DNA of 5,553 bases from positions 1 through 5,553 of the forward strand of contig JAMCZD010000292.1 in NCBI GenBank assembly GCA_023473405.1. The letters run 5' to 3'. How positions within the stretch are numbered: position 1 is the stretch's first letter; each line of letters begins with the position of its first letter. The position numbers were made by a program, and so were the translations under genes. Below the pieces are notes generated by a model that was given only the letters and a program-made list of their open reading frames with translations, ran no database searches and was not told the DNA's origin. This document shows positions 1 to 5,553 of the stretch, piece after piece. This DNA comes from Candidatus Omnitrophota bacterium. Lineage in GTDB: Bacteria; Verrucomicrobiota; Verrucomicrobiia; Limisphaerales; UBA1319.

Positions 1-266
1 TTCGCAGCAACAGCGGCATAGCCTTTGATCCCGATGCGGTGCGGGCCTTCCTGCGCTCTCTGCCGCAGGCAATGGTGACGCGGCGTCAACAAGAGGTGCT
101 GCTGTGCGAATTGCGCCCCGGCATGGTCCTGGCCAAGGAAATTTATACCGCCAACGGCATGCTGTTGATCCCGGAAGGCCAGGTCCTGAACGATCTATTC
201 ATCGACAAATTGCGCAATCACAACCGCCTGATTCCCATTACTCAATCCCTGCTGGTTTACTGTTAG
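1..266 (+). CDS. C-terminal end of an HD-domain (HD-GYP-like) signalling protein, 5' partial
   Basis: The frame is open from base 3 to a TAG stop at 264-266, giving 87 visible residues; the start lies upstream of the window. The GTG at 39 is an in-frame internal Val, not a start, because recognisable sequence precedes it. The first residues include AFDPDAVRAFL, which matches the 'FDP..V.AF' segment near the end of HD-GYP domains. After it comes ELRPGMVLAKEIYTANGMLLIPEGQ and a helix ending in KLRNHN; this 'L.PGMVLA.dI....G.LLl..G..L....i..Lrn' tail is typical of HD-domain response regulators. In that family the HD domain hydrolyses cyclic-di-GMP or is a degenerate relative, often behind a receiver domain. 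The catalytic HD residues and any receiver domain would lie outside the window, so activity cannot be judged. The family call is from the tail only and is fairly but not fully secure. The gene converges on the glycosyltransferase gene and does not share its transcript. Confidence 0.72.
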   Translation, partial: RSNSGIAFDPDAVRAFLRSLPQAMVTRRQQEVLLCELRPGMVLAKEIYTANGMLLIPEGQVLNDLFIDKLRNHNRLIPITQSLLVYC

Positions 267-287
267 CAGTTCGGAGCTGTTCTGGCT

Positions 288-323
288 GGGCCCCGTTCCC
301 TTGGGTCCCACTTCTTTCTTTTT
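288..323 (+). terminator. Candidate Rho-independent terminator of the HD-domain gene
   Basis: GGGCCCC (288-294) can pair with GGGTCCC (303-309) as a 7-bp stem with one central C/T mismatch around an 8-base loop. A T-rich run, acttctttcttttt, follows directly (310-323). It begins 21 bases after the stop codon at 266 and has the polarity expected for the plus-strand gene. The T-run is interrupted by C and the stem is imperfect, so termination strength is uncertain. The minus strand has no T-run after this stem, so it is not an evident bidirectional terminator. Confidence 0.5.
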
Positions 324-359
324 GAAAATGCCCATGAGCAATTTGGGCTGCGCTGCGGC

Positions 360-374
360 GCCGCCCTGGGCGGC
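360..374. repeat. GC-rich perfect palindrome (7-bp arms, 1-base centre)
   Basis: GCCGCCC-T-GGGCGGC is an exact inverted repeat that could form a tight hairpin in RNA from either strand. No T-run follows on either strand, so it does not look like a classical intrinsic terminator. It may protect or fold the 3' end of a transcript, or be chance in GC-rich sequence. Confidence 0.4.
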
Positions 375-473
375 TAATGGGAGCGCGGTGACAAGCCATA
401 TGCCACGACACCGCATGGGGACGGCGGGAAGAGGACCGTCGCCGCTATCGCTCTGGCGGCGCGGTTCACCTTG

Positions 474-504
474 CACGCTCTTCACGCTCCACGCTCCTCA
501 CGCT
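474..504. repeat. Cluster of four CACGCT direct repeats
   Basis: CACGCT occurs at 474-479, 483-488, 490-495 and 499-504, with start-to-start distances of 9, 7 and 9 bases. The spacers are short and pyrimidine-rich (CTT, C, CCT), and the last copy runs into a TTTCCCCC tract. On the minus strand this reads as repeated AGCGTG. It lies about 65-95 bases beyond the stop of the glycosyltransferase gene. It may be a degenerate microsatellite or part of a dispersed intergenic element; no function is apparent. Confidence 0.6.
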
Positions 505-546
505 TTCCCCCTAATGCGGATGAGGGCCTCCGCGCTCCTACTCTTC

Positions 547-559
547 AGACCGTGGGTCT
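547..559 (-). other. Small hairpin just after the glycosyltransferase stop
   Basis: AGACC-GTG-GGTCT gives a perfect 5-bp stem with a 3-base loop, starting 9 bases beyond the minus-strand stop codon. In the direction of that gene it is followed by gaagagtagg, with no T-run, so it fails the usual intrinsic-terminator pattern. It is at most a weak 3'-end structure; I find no better terminator for the glycosyltransferase gene. Confidence 0.25.
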
Positions 560-568
560 AGAGTATAT

Positions 569-3500
569 CTAAGCTGTAGCCAGCACGCGTTCATCGAACC
601 GCGGTTCCTGGGCAGCTTCTTTCATGGCGGCCATGAGCATCCTGGCGGCGGATGGTAGGACATGCCGCAGCGATTCTATCTTCGCATTGATCTCGGTGAC
701 CGTTTCCTGGGCACCATATCGGATCAAACGCTGATACCATTCCAGGAATTGGCGGCTGACCTCGGGCTCGATTTGAAGCGCAGGAAGAGTTCGGTTTTGG
801 CCGGCAACGGTCTCGCACAAAATCAAGGCCGCCAACGGTTGAGCCGGCATGGGTTCGGGTAGCTGATGCCATAAGGACAGCGCCTCGGGGCAATTGCCGC
901 TTAACACCAAAGCCTCGGCCCGTTGGGCAACGATTGCGGTGTGGTGCGGAAAATGCCGATGCGCCTCGAATGTCCAATCCTGCGCCACTTTGTAGAACTC
1001 CGGATGTTCAAGGGCAATCTGTCCGCCGGTAAACCAAACTGCCGGCTCATCCGGCTTTTCGGTAACGAGGGCATGGAGAATTTGGAGCGCTTCAATTTGC
1101 TGATTTTGGCCTGCCAGGAACCGGGCATAATCGAAGCGCAACGGGTGCGACTGCGGGGCTTCCTTTAATGCGGCGCGAAAGGTCTCTAAAGCCGCTTCGG
1201 TTTCTTTGAGGTGCGCCAGGCAAACGGCCAGGCAATGGCGCGGCGCGGCCTTGCGGATGTCTCTGTTGACCGGGACAAGGGCGGGGCGATCGCGCGCGGC
1301 GAGGCAAAGCCGCATATGTTCCGCCCAGGCCCTGAATTGCTGAAGTTCCAGGCAGGCCAATCCGAGCGCGAAATGCATGGAAGCAGTCAGACCGGTTGAT
1401 TTCGCCAAGGGCGATTGGAGGAGTCCAACGATCTCTTCGTACTGCCGGGCGGCCATGAGGTGAGTGCACATTTGGGTTAGCAAAGTCTCGCACAACTCGG
1501 GCACCCTTTGCTCACGTGGCAGCGCCGACATCAAATGAAACGCCTCCCAGTACCGTTCTATCCCGGCTTCGAGCTGCCCTGACCGCACCAACTCGAGGCC
1601 GTGATTCATAACCAGGTTGGGTTCGTTGGGAAGCTCTTCCACGGCGCGTTCGAGCAACCGCAGGTTACGCTCGATTTTGTTGCGCGACTTGACCACATCC
1701 GACGCATAACCGTGGTGCAGCAAAACTGCCGTGCCGAGTCGATTCGCCAATCCCCACTCCTGGCGGCGCACCTCCAGGCTGCTGTAAATCTGTTCGTGGA
1801 CCCGGCCCACATAAAATAAACCGGGCGCATTGCGGAACAACCGCGGCACATAACTGCATCCCTCGTCTTCCTTGCCGTGATCAACAATTGGTAGACGATA
1901 GGCCAGCACCGCCGTTTCCTTGATTTCGTCGATCAACCTTTTCCGGCCCTCGACCGTAAGCTCCTCATCGGCGTCGAGGAACAAAATCCAATCACCGTCC
2001 GCGTGTTCGAGCGCGGCGTTTCGTGCCGCGCTGAAATCGTCATACCACTCGGCGGGGTAAACCTCGGCGCCGTGCTCGAGGGCGATTTCCATGGTGCGAT
2101 CCGCTGAGCCGGTATCGACCACAACGATCTGGTGGGCCAGGCCGCGAACGGACTCGAGGCACCGGCCGATGAAACGTTCCTCGTTTTTGACAATCAGGCA
2201 AACCGTCAAACGGAGTGGCATGGCGGATCGAGGTTCTGCAATCTGCTCGGGCAGCACCAACCACTCGTGCTTGACCGTTCCTTTGAACGCAAGCTTCAAG
2301 AATTGCCTGGCCGGCTTCCAACCGGGCGCAAGGTCACGGGCCCGCTGTGCGCACAATCGGGCGCCAACGGAGTCTCCCGCCGCTCGAGCAATCTCGGCCA
2401 GCAGCAAATGCGCCTCCGGATGAAATGGCCGCCGCTTGAGCGCGTCGAGTGTGGCATTCCAGGCCTCGGTGTAGCTTTGCCGCTGGAATAGGGCGCGTGC
2501 CTCGTTCAGCAAGCCCACCTTGGCGGCAGCCGGCAGGACCAGCGGTTTGGCTTTGCGCGTTTGGCGTTCGGCAATTGCCGAGGCTTCGGCCTTGTTCTTT
2601 GCAACCAAGTCTCGCAAGTGCCTTGCCGCAACTTCCGCCGCGCGTTCCCAGGTCCATTCCCGGCGCGCGTAATCGCTGGCCGCGCGTCCCTTGTCTCGCG
2701 CTTCCTCTTGATTGTGGAAGACCCACGTCATTCGTTCCGACAATGCCGTTGCTTCCGGCTCGAGGAGCCAGCCACTGTGCACGAGGGTCAAGTTGCTTAC
2801 CCGGGTGCCGATATTTCTTCGTACTGCCGGTATGCGATAAGCATGGGTATCATCGGCAAAATCATCCGTGGCGCCTCCGCCGGTCACAATCACCGGCAAA
2901 CCGCAGGCCATCGCCTCCAACACTGGGAGACCAAAGCCTTCACCGCGATACGGGTGCACCAGGCAATCGCAGGCCGTTAACAAGCCCGCCATGGCTTCAG
3001 GCGACATTTCCTCCGTCAGATACAGAATCTCCGGCGCTCCCGGTTCAGCTTGGGCGGCTTTGATCCGGGCTTCAAGTCTTTGCCCGGCGTAGAAGGTTTG
3101 CCCCCCGAAATCCTTTATCACCAGGCACACGTCATCGTGGGCGGTGAAGGTTCTTAGGTAAGTCTCCAACAACACGTCCGCGCCCTTGCGGTGAATGGTG
3201 CCGCCCACGAACAGAAATTTGAAACGCCGCTTCGTTGGCAGTTGCAGTCCGGGCACGTTTGGGTGAAACCTGCCTGGATCGATGCCCAGCGGCACGACTC
3301 GGACTTTGGCAGGGTGAATCCCTGAGTCGACGTAAACTCGCCGCGCGTACTCCGAGTAAACCCATATCTGCGCCGCCTTGCGCATCGCCGGAATCCAACT
3401 GGCCGGTAAGGCGCCATATTCCCACGGCTGAACAACTACCCAGGCGCCAGCAAGGGGACGGTGCAGATTGGGAGGCCATTGATGGCGAACCGTTACTTCG

Positions 3501-5553
3501 ATATTGCCCGGCGGCTGCGCTTTGAGAACGGACGCCAGGGTTCGTAGCGAGGGAAATCGGGATAGATCGGCGGCGACTTGCCCGGACGCCACGCGAGTAA
3601 GCTCGATTCGCGGTTGATGTTCCAGGCACCGGGTCAGCTCACGGTTCACGTGCGATAAACTGCCCAAGTCCAAATACGAGCCTTCCCAGCTCAATCGAAC
3701 GATTTCCAATCTCCCCTTTTGACCTTCCGCTCCGGATTGAACTGCAGCCCGCCAATGGACTGATCCGCTCGAGACTGGGGCGCCTTGGGATCTTTCCCGG
3801 GCCGGAGCACTCACGGCAGTGCATTGTCCTTCACCGAGCCTCTTTACCGGTGCGGAAGGCAAGGCAGGGATGGAAATCTTTCTGTGGATTGCCTCGAGGC
3901 GGGCGATGATCTGGTCCGAAGCCGATGACAGCTCTTCGACGAGGCCGTTTACGACCACGAGCTTGTCCGGTTCCACTCCGTTTTGTGCCAAGGTCTCTCT
4001 GGCGCTGTCGCTCGGGACCCAGACTTCGTCCATGCAGTTGAGATCCGTCACGCGCTGCTCAGTCAGCGGCGTAACCTCGGCAATGGCGCATCCAACCCGG
4101 TATTCGGCATCGGGTGGAACCACCAGTCCAATAACCGAGCCAAACGAAACCGTGACACCTTCGGAGATGGAAAAGAATGCATCACACAGTCCCGTCAGAA
4201 TCTGGCGTTTGGCCTCGGGCAGTTCGAGGGCCCAGTCTTTGGCGAAAGGGCCTTGATGGTGCAATCCAAGCCGCAATCGGCCAGCCAGCTCCAGAACCCT
4301 TTTGATGGCCAATTGCGCCTCCGAGGTCCCGGCAAAGAACGGCCCCAGACAACGAACTGGCATCGCCGTTTCGGGCCATGCCAAAACAGATAGGGCAGGG
4401 GACGCTTCGCGCGCCATGCCGAGTTGTGCCAGGAATCCGGCCTGAACGCCTTCCGCCGACGCTGAATCTGACTTTTCCAATCCCGCCAAGAGTGTGGAAT
4501 CTCCCATAGCCGACCAACGATCGTCGGCGAGTTTGCCGCCCAACGAATCTCGGAGCTTTTCCCATCGCTGGAGCAGGGGGATGGACCGCGGATTCTTCTC
4601 GATCCCGATCCGCAAGCAGTCGGCTGCCTCCGCCGCGCGTCCTTGGGCAAGCATAAACTCGGACACCAATCCGATTTGTGCCGGCTGAAGGTCCGCTATT
4701 GCATTCAAGACCCACGCTTGAGTCAGGCCCTGTTCGCGTCGAAACACAACGCGCCCTACACTCGTATAAGTCCCGTCCGCATGAAAGACGCAGCTCGGAT
4801 GATGGTGGGAAATCTTGAAACCACGCGCCTGGCACTCACGAGAAATAGTCAGGTCCTCGCCAAAAACGGTTTGGCTATCCCAAGGAACCGTCTCGAGCAC
4901 CGCCTTACGAATCAAAACGGCGCCGGCGGTCGCGTAAACAAACTCGTCCTCGGATTCCGATTCATCGAGGATTCGCTGGCCTCGAGGCCCCCCGACCGTG
5001 GCATAATCCCAATAGCGCGTCCCGTCCACGCATCGCATTTGGAAGGTAAGCAAGTCCACGTTAAAAGCGCAGGTTGCCAACGATCTGAACCAGTCGGGCG
5101 CCAGCAGGCAATCGTCATCCAGGAACACTATGTGCTCGAAGCGCGCCTGGGCCGCGCCAAGGTTCCGCAATGCGCCACGGCGGCATTCACGGGCCTCTTT
5201 CTCCCCTGGCACGTAGCGAATCCCGGTTTCGGAACGGTATTGGCCCGCCACTATGATCTCGAACACGGGTATGTCTTGGGCACGAATGCTGGCAATGACC
5301 CGACGGATTAGTTCGGGGCGCTGGCCGCCCGTAATGATGCAAAAGGAAAGCGGAACCTCGGTGAGCGGTCGCCGCTGAATCACTGAATCGCCATCCCGAA
5401 GCGCGGGCAATGGCTTCCAGTCCGCCACAGGACCACCATCCACTGGCGCATCAGGCAGCCGGGCAGCCTGTTGACGCCAGACCTCCGCAAGGTCAGTATC
5501 CGGATGCAGTCCCGACGACACGGCATCGGCGAAATCGAGCAGGGCTCTCCGTA
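569..5553 (-). CDS. Giant multidomain glycosyltransferase (GT2 / half GT-B / GT4 / GT2 with TPRs), 5' partial
   Basis: The frame is uninterrupted from the window edge at 5553 to a TAG stop at 569-571, giving over 1660 residues. Residues here are numbered from an in-frame GTG at 5519-5521, which is probably an internal Val: the frame continues upstream as RRALLDFADA and no Shine-Dalgarno sits at proper spacing. Domain order: GT2 (about 56-270, LDDD at 134-137, GED at 221-223); TPR-like helices (280-325); an orphan GT-B N-terminal half (388-530); a Ser/Ala/Pro/Gly-rich linker (531-604); a full GT4 (605-972) with EX7E at E861/E869; a TPR pair (1003-1070); a SunS/WaaE-like GT2 (1103-1290) with DAD at 1183-1185; and TPR-type helices to the C-terminus. 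GT2 and GT4 enzymes transfer sugars from nucleotide-sugar donors. No signal peptide or membrane segment is seen, so cytoplasmic action is inferred. Catalytic motifs in the GT4 and second GT2 look intact. Donors, acceptor and product are unknown; a glycoprotein or surface-polysaccharide role is likely. An assembly error joining genes is unlikely, because the frame is unbroken and TPR linkers recur between modules. Confidence 0.93.
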   Translation of the reverse strand, partial: RRALLDFADAVSSGLHPDTDLAEVWRQQAARLPDAPVDGGPVADWKPLPALRDGDSVIQRRPLTEVPLSFCIITGGQRPELIRRVIASIRAQDIPVFEIIVAGQYRSETGIRYVPGEKEARECRRGALRNLGAAQARFEHIVFLDDDCLLAPDWFRSLATCAFNVDLLTFQMRCVDGTRYWDYATVGGPRGQRILDESESEDEFVYATAGAVLIRKAVLETVPWDSQTVFGEDLTISRECQARGFKISHHHPSCVFHADGTYTSVGRVVFRREQGLTQAWVLNAIADLQPAQIGLVSEFMLAQGRAAEAADCLRIGIEKNPRSIPLLQRWEKLRDSLGGKLADDRWSAMGDSTLLAGLEKSDSASAEGVQAGFLAQLGMAREASPALSVLAWPETAMPVRCLGPFFAGTSEAQLAIKRVLELAGRLRLGLHHQGPFAKDWALELPEAKRQILTGLCDAFFSISEGVTVSFGSVIGLVVPPDAEYRVGCAIAEVTPLTEQRVTDLNCMDEVWVPSDSARETLAQNGVEPDKLVVVNGLVEELSSASDQIIARLEAIHRKISIPALPSAPVKRLGEGQCTAVSAPARERSQGAPVSSGSVHWRAAVQSGAEGQKGRLEIVRLSWEGSYLDLGSLSHVNRELTRCLEHQPRIELTRVASGQVAADLSRFPSLRTLASVLKAQPPGNIEVTVRHQWPPNLHRPLAGAWVVVQPWEYGALPASWIPAMRKAAQIWVYSEYARRVYVDSGIHPAKVRVVPLGIDPGRFHPNVPGLQLPTKRRFKFLFVGGTIHRKGADVLLETYLRTFTAHDDVCLVIKDFGGQTFYAGQRLEARIKAAQAEPGAPEILYLTEEMSPEAMAGLLTACDCLVHPYRGEGFGLPVLEAMACGLPVIVTGGGATDDFADDTHAYRIPAVRRNIGTRVSNLTLVHSGWLLEPEATALSERMTWVFHNQEEARDKGRAASDYARREWTWERAAEVAARHLRDLVAKNKAEASAIAERQTRKAKPLVLPAAAKVGLLNEARALFQRQSYTEAWNATLDALKRRPFHPEAHLLLAEIARAAGDSVGARLCAQRARDLAPGWKPARQFLKLAFKGTVKHEWLVLPEQIAEPRSAMPLRLTVCLIVKNEERFIGRCLESVRGLAHQIVVVDTGSADRTMEIALEHGAEVYPAEWYDDFSAARNAALEHADGDWILFLDADEELTVEGRKRLIDEIKETAVLAYRLPIVDHGKEDEGCSYVPRLFRNAPGLFYVGRVHEQIYSSLEVRRQEWGLANRLGTAVLLHHGYASDVVKSRNKIERNLRLLERAVEELPNEPNLVMNHGLELVRSGQLEAGIERYWEAFHLMSALPREQRVPELCETLLTQMCTHLMAARQYEEIVGLLQSPLAKSTGLTASMHFALGLACLELQQFRAWAEHMRLCLAARDRPALVPVNRDIRKAAPRHCLAVCLAHLKETEAALETFRAALKEAPQSHPLRFDYARFLAGQNQQIEALQILHALVTEKPDEPAVWFTGGQIALEHPEFYKVAQDWTFEAHRHFPHHTAIVAQRAEALVLSGNCPEALSLWHQLPEPMPAQPLAALILCETVAGQNRTLPALQIEPEVSRQFLEWYQRLIRYGAQETVTEINAKIESLRHVLPSAARMLMAAMKEAAQEPRFDERVLATA
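602..1651 (-). other. Domain: C-terminal TPR-type helical region
   Basis: Residues 1291-1640 are almost wholly helical hairpins. Clear TPR-like units include MNHGLELVRSGQLEAGIERY (1305-1324), FALGLACLELQQFRAWAEHM (1384-1403), CLAVCLAHLKETEAALETFR (1430-1449), FDYARFLAGQNQQIEALQIL (1463-1482) and AEALVLSGNCPEALSLWHQL (1535-1554). The last 60 or so residues are helical but without a clear repeat. Such arrays usually bind proteins or mediate dimers; here they may hold the acceptor for the neighbouring GT2. Confidence 0.8.
1652..2215 (-). other. Domain: second GT2 module, SunS/WaaE-like
   Basis: Residues 1103-1290. LRLTVCLIVKNEERFIGRCL is the classic opening of this GT2 subgroup. VVVDTGSADRT (1133-1143) is the donor-uracil/ribose Asp motif. 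YDDFSAARNAALEHADGDW then ILFLDADEEL (1160-1188) holds the DxD-type metal site D1183/D1185. YVPRLFRN and the VGRVHEQI segment (1224-1245) are typical of the beta-glucosyltransferase / SunS-like group, which includes LPS-core and peptide S-glycosyltransferases. The module looks intact and passes directly into helical repeats, a layout shared with SunS-type proteins. Whether it acts on lipid or protein is not evident. Confidence 0.9.
2297..2521 (-). other. Domain: TPR pair between the GT4 and second GT2 modules
   Basis: Residues 1001-1075. Two consecutive 34-residue helical hairpins fit the TPR pattern: LLNEARALFQRQSYTEAWNA with DALKRRPFHP, then AHLLLAEIARAAGDSVGARL with RARDLAPGW. Small residues fall at the A/G and A positions and Pro closes each unit. 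It probably acts as a rigid spacer or a protein-binding surface between catalytic modules. Confidence 0.8.
2606..3709 (-). other. Domain: complete GT4-family GT-B glycosyltransferase module
   Basis: Residues 605-972. The N-terminal half runs from LEIVRLSWEGSYLDLGS to VRVVPLGIDPGRFHP. The C-terminal half begins at FKFLFVGGTIHRKGADVLL (767-785), where the R778/K779 region is the expected donor-phosphate site. It contains LTACDCLVHPYRGEGFGLPV followed by LEAMACGLPVIVT (848-880). E861 and E869 form the EX7E motif of retaining GT4 enzymes. The module closes with a helix around WTWERAAEVAARHL (956-969), as is usual for this family. All key residues visible by eye are present, so it should be active. 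The sugar donor is not predictable. Confidence 0.92.
3938..4360 (-). other. Domain: orphan GT-B N-terminal half, likely non-catalytic
   Basis: Residues 388-528. RCLGPFFAGTSEAQLAIKRV at the start and EVWVPSDSARETLAQNGVEP then KLVVVNGLVEE at the end resemble the first and last parts of a GT4 N-terminal (acceptor-side) Rossmann domain. The same pattern is seen in the full GT4 downstream (WEGSYLDLGSLSHVNREL and QIWVYSEYARRV...GIHPAKVRVVPLGID). The expected C-terminal donor-binding half with EX7E is missing; after residue 530 the chain turns into a low-complexity linker. It is therefore probably a structural or acceptor-binding remnant. The assignment rests on eye alignment only. Confidence 0.6.
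4712..5356 (-). other. Domain: first GT2 (GT-A) glycosyltransferase module
   Basis: Residues 56-270. It opens with a beta strand, LSFCIITGGQRPELIRR, and a helix ending in SIRAQ, as in GT2 family enzymes. RNLGAAQARFEHIVFLDDD (119-137) is the typical 'rN.G...A.ge.i.flDDD' signature; the acidic DDD should bind the metal and the donor diphosphate. GEDLTISRECQARGF (221-235) matches the 'ED.el..R....G' segment that supplies the catalytic base in this family. The first canonical acidic motif (VDDGS-like, after the second strand) is replaced by VAGQY at 91-95. The donor cannot be predicted. Confidence 0.85.

Larger units (their letters stand above)
267..568. other. Convergent intergenic region without a credible gene
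   Basis: This 302-bp interval separates the 3' ends of the two convergent genes. It holds the candidate terminator just after the plus gene, a GC-rich perfect palindrome (360-374), a cluster of four CACGCT hexamers (474-504) and a small hairpin next to the minus-strand stop (547-559). The open frames crossing it (an 86-residue one on plus, a 96-residue one on minus that runs into the end of the HD-type gene) show no recognisable protein motif. I see no promoter, tRNA or riboswitch structure. Confidence 0.7.

Noticed and set aside
420..444. Inverted repeat GACGG...CCGTC with an overlapping CGGCG...CGCCG option
   Set aside because: The stem is only 5 bp with a loop of 11 bases and no T-run follows, so it is within chance expectation for GC-rich sequence.
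195..485. 96-residue minus-strand frame with a mildly hydrophobic stretch, starting between the two genes
   Set aside because: It overlaps the end of the HD-type gene by over 70 bases and passes through the candidate terminator; no ribosome-binding site or known motif supports it.
301..561. 86-residue plus-strand frame in the intergenic region
   Set aside because: It starts inside the candidate terminator stem and translates the CACGCT repeat and GC-rich palindrome; its composition looks like translated non-coding DNA.
2449..3063. 204-residue open frame on the plus strand opposite the GT4 module
   Set aside because: It lies antisense to the GT4 coding sequence with its EX7E motif, shows Arg/Pro/Ser/Cys-rich composition typical of shadow frames, and has no recognisable domain.
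4182..4835. 217-residue open frame on the minus strand in another phase
   Set aside because: It is nested in the glycosyltransferase frame, is rich in Arg, Gly, Ser and Pro, and has no motif; it is an out-of-phase shadow.
1592..4986. Nine CTCGAG palindromes within the glycosyltransferase gene (for example at 1592, 2075, 2153, 2759, 3893, 4892, 4981), more than the one or two expected
   Set aside because: Six of the nine are in phase as CTC GAG (Leu-Glu), which fits the Leu/Glu-rich helices and the codon preference of this gene; no even spacing or strand pattern suggests a regulatory signal.
4643..5311. 222-residue open frame on the plus strand opposite the first GT2 module
   Set aside because: It is antisense to a clear GT2 domain and has no family motif, so it is explained by GC-rich codon bias of the real gene.

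Overview
The window holds the ends of two convergent protein genes separated by about 300 bp. On the plus strand, bases 1-266 encode the C-terminal end of a protein whose tail resembles the segment that follows the HD domain in HD-GYP / HD-domain response regulators. On the minus strand, almost all the rest (bases 5553 down to 569) is one very long open frame for a multidomain glycosyltransferase. Both genes are cut by the window edges: the plus-strand gene lacks its start, and the minus-strand frame stays open past base 5553.

Layout: 1-266 HD-type signalling protein, C-terminus (+); 267-568 non-coding convergent interval with a candidate terminator for the plus gene, a GC-rich palindrome and a short CACGCT repeat cluster; 569-5553 giant glycosyltransferase (-). 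Its domain order from N to C is: GT2 (GT-A fold), short TPR-like helical stretch, an orphan GT-B N-terminal half, a Ser/Ala/Pro/Gly-rich linker, a complete GT4 (GT-B fold) with an intact EX7E motif, a TPR pair, a second GT2 of the SunS/WaaE-like type with an intact DxD, and about 350 residues of TPR-type helices. I see no signal peptide or membrane segment in the visible part, so it is probably a cytoplasmic enzyme.

The polypeptide carries at least three glycosyltransferase catalytic modules plus a fourth, incomplete one. This suggests a single-chain assembly line making a short glycan, on a protein (TPRs as acceptor-binding surfaces) or on a lipid-linked precursor. Sugars, acceptor and reaction order cannot be read from the sequence. 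The HD-type gene is convergent, so it is not in the same operon and a functional link is only a guess.

Organism: a free-living bacterium with a moderately GC-rich genome. Large TPR-glycosyltransferase fusions and HD-type response regulators would suit Verrucomicrobiota (Pedosphaera/Limisphaera-like), with Acidobacteriota or Planctomycetota as alternatives. This is an impression from gene style; there is no marker gene. There is no RNA gene, CRISPR array, insertion sequence or phage gene in the window.
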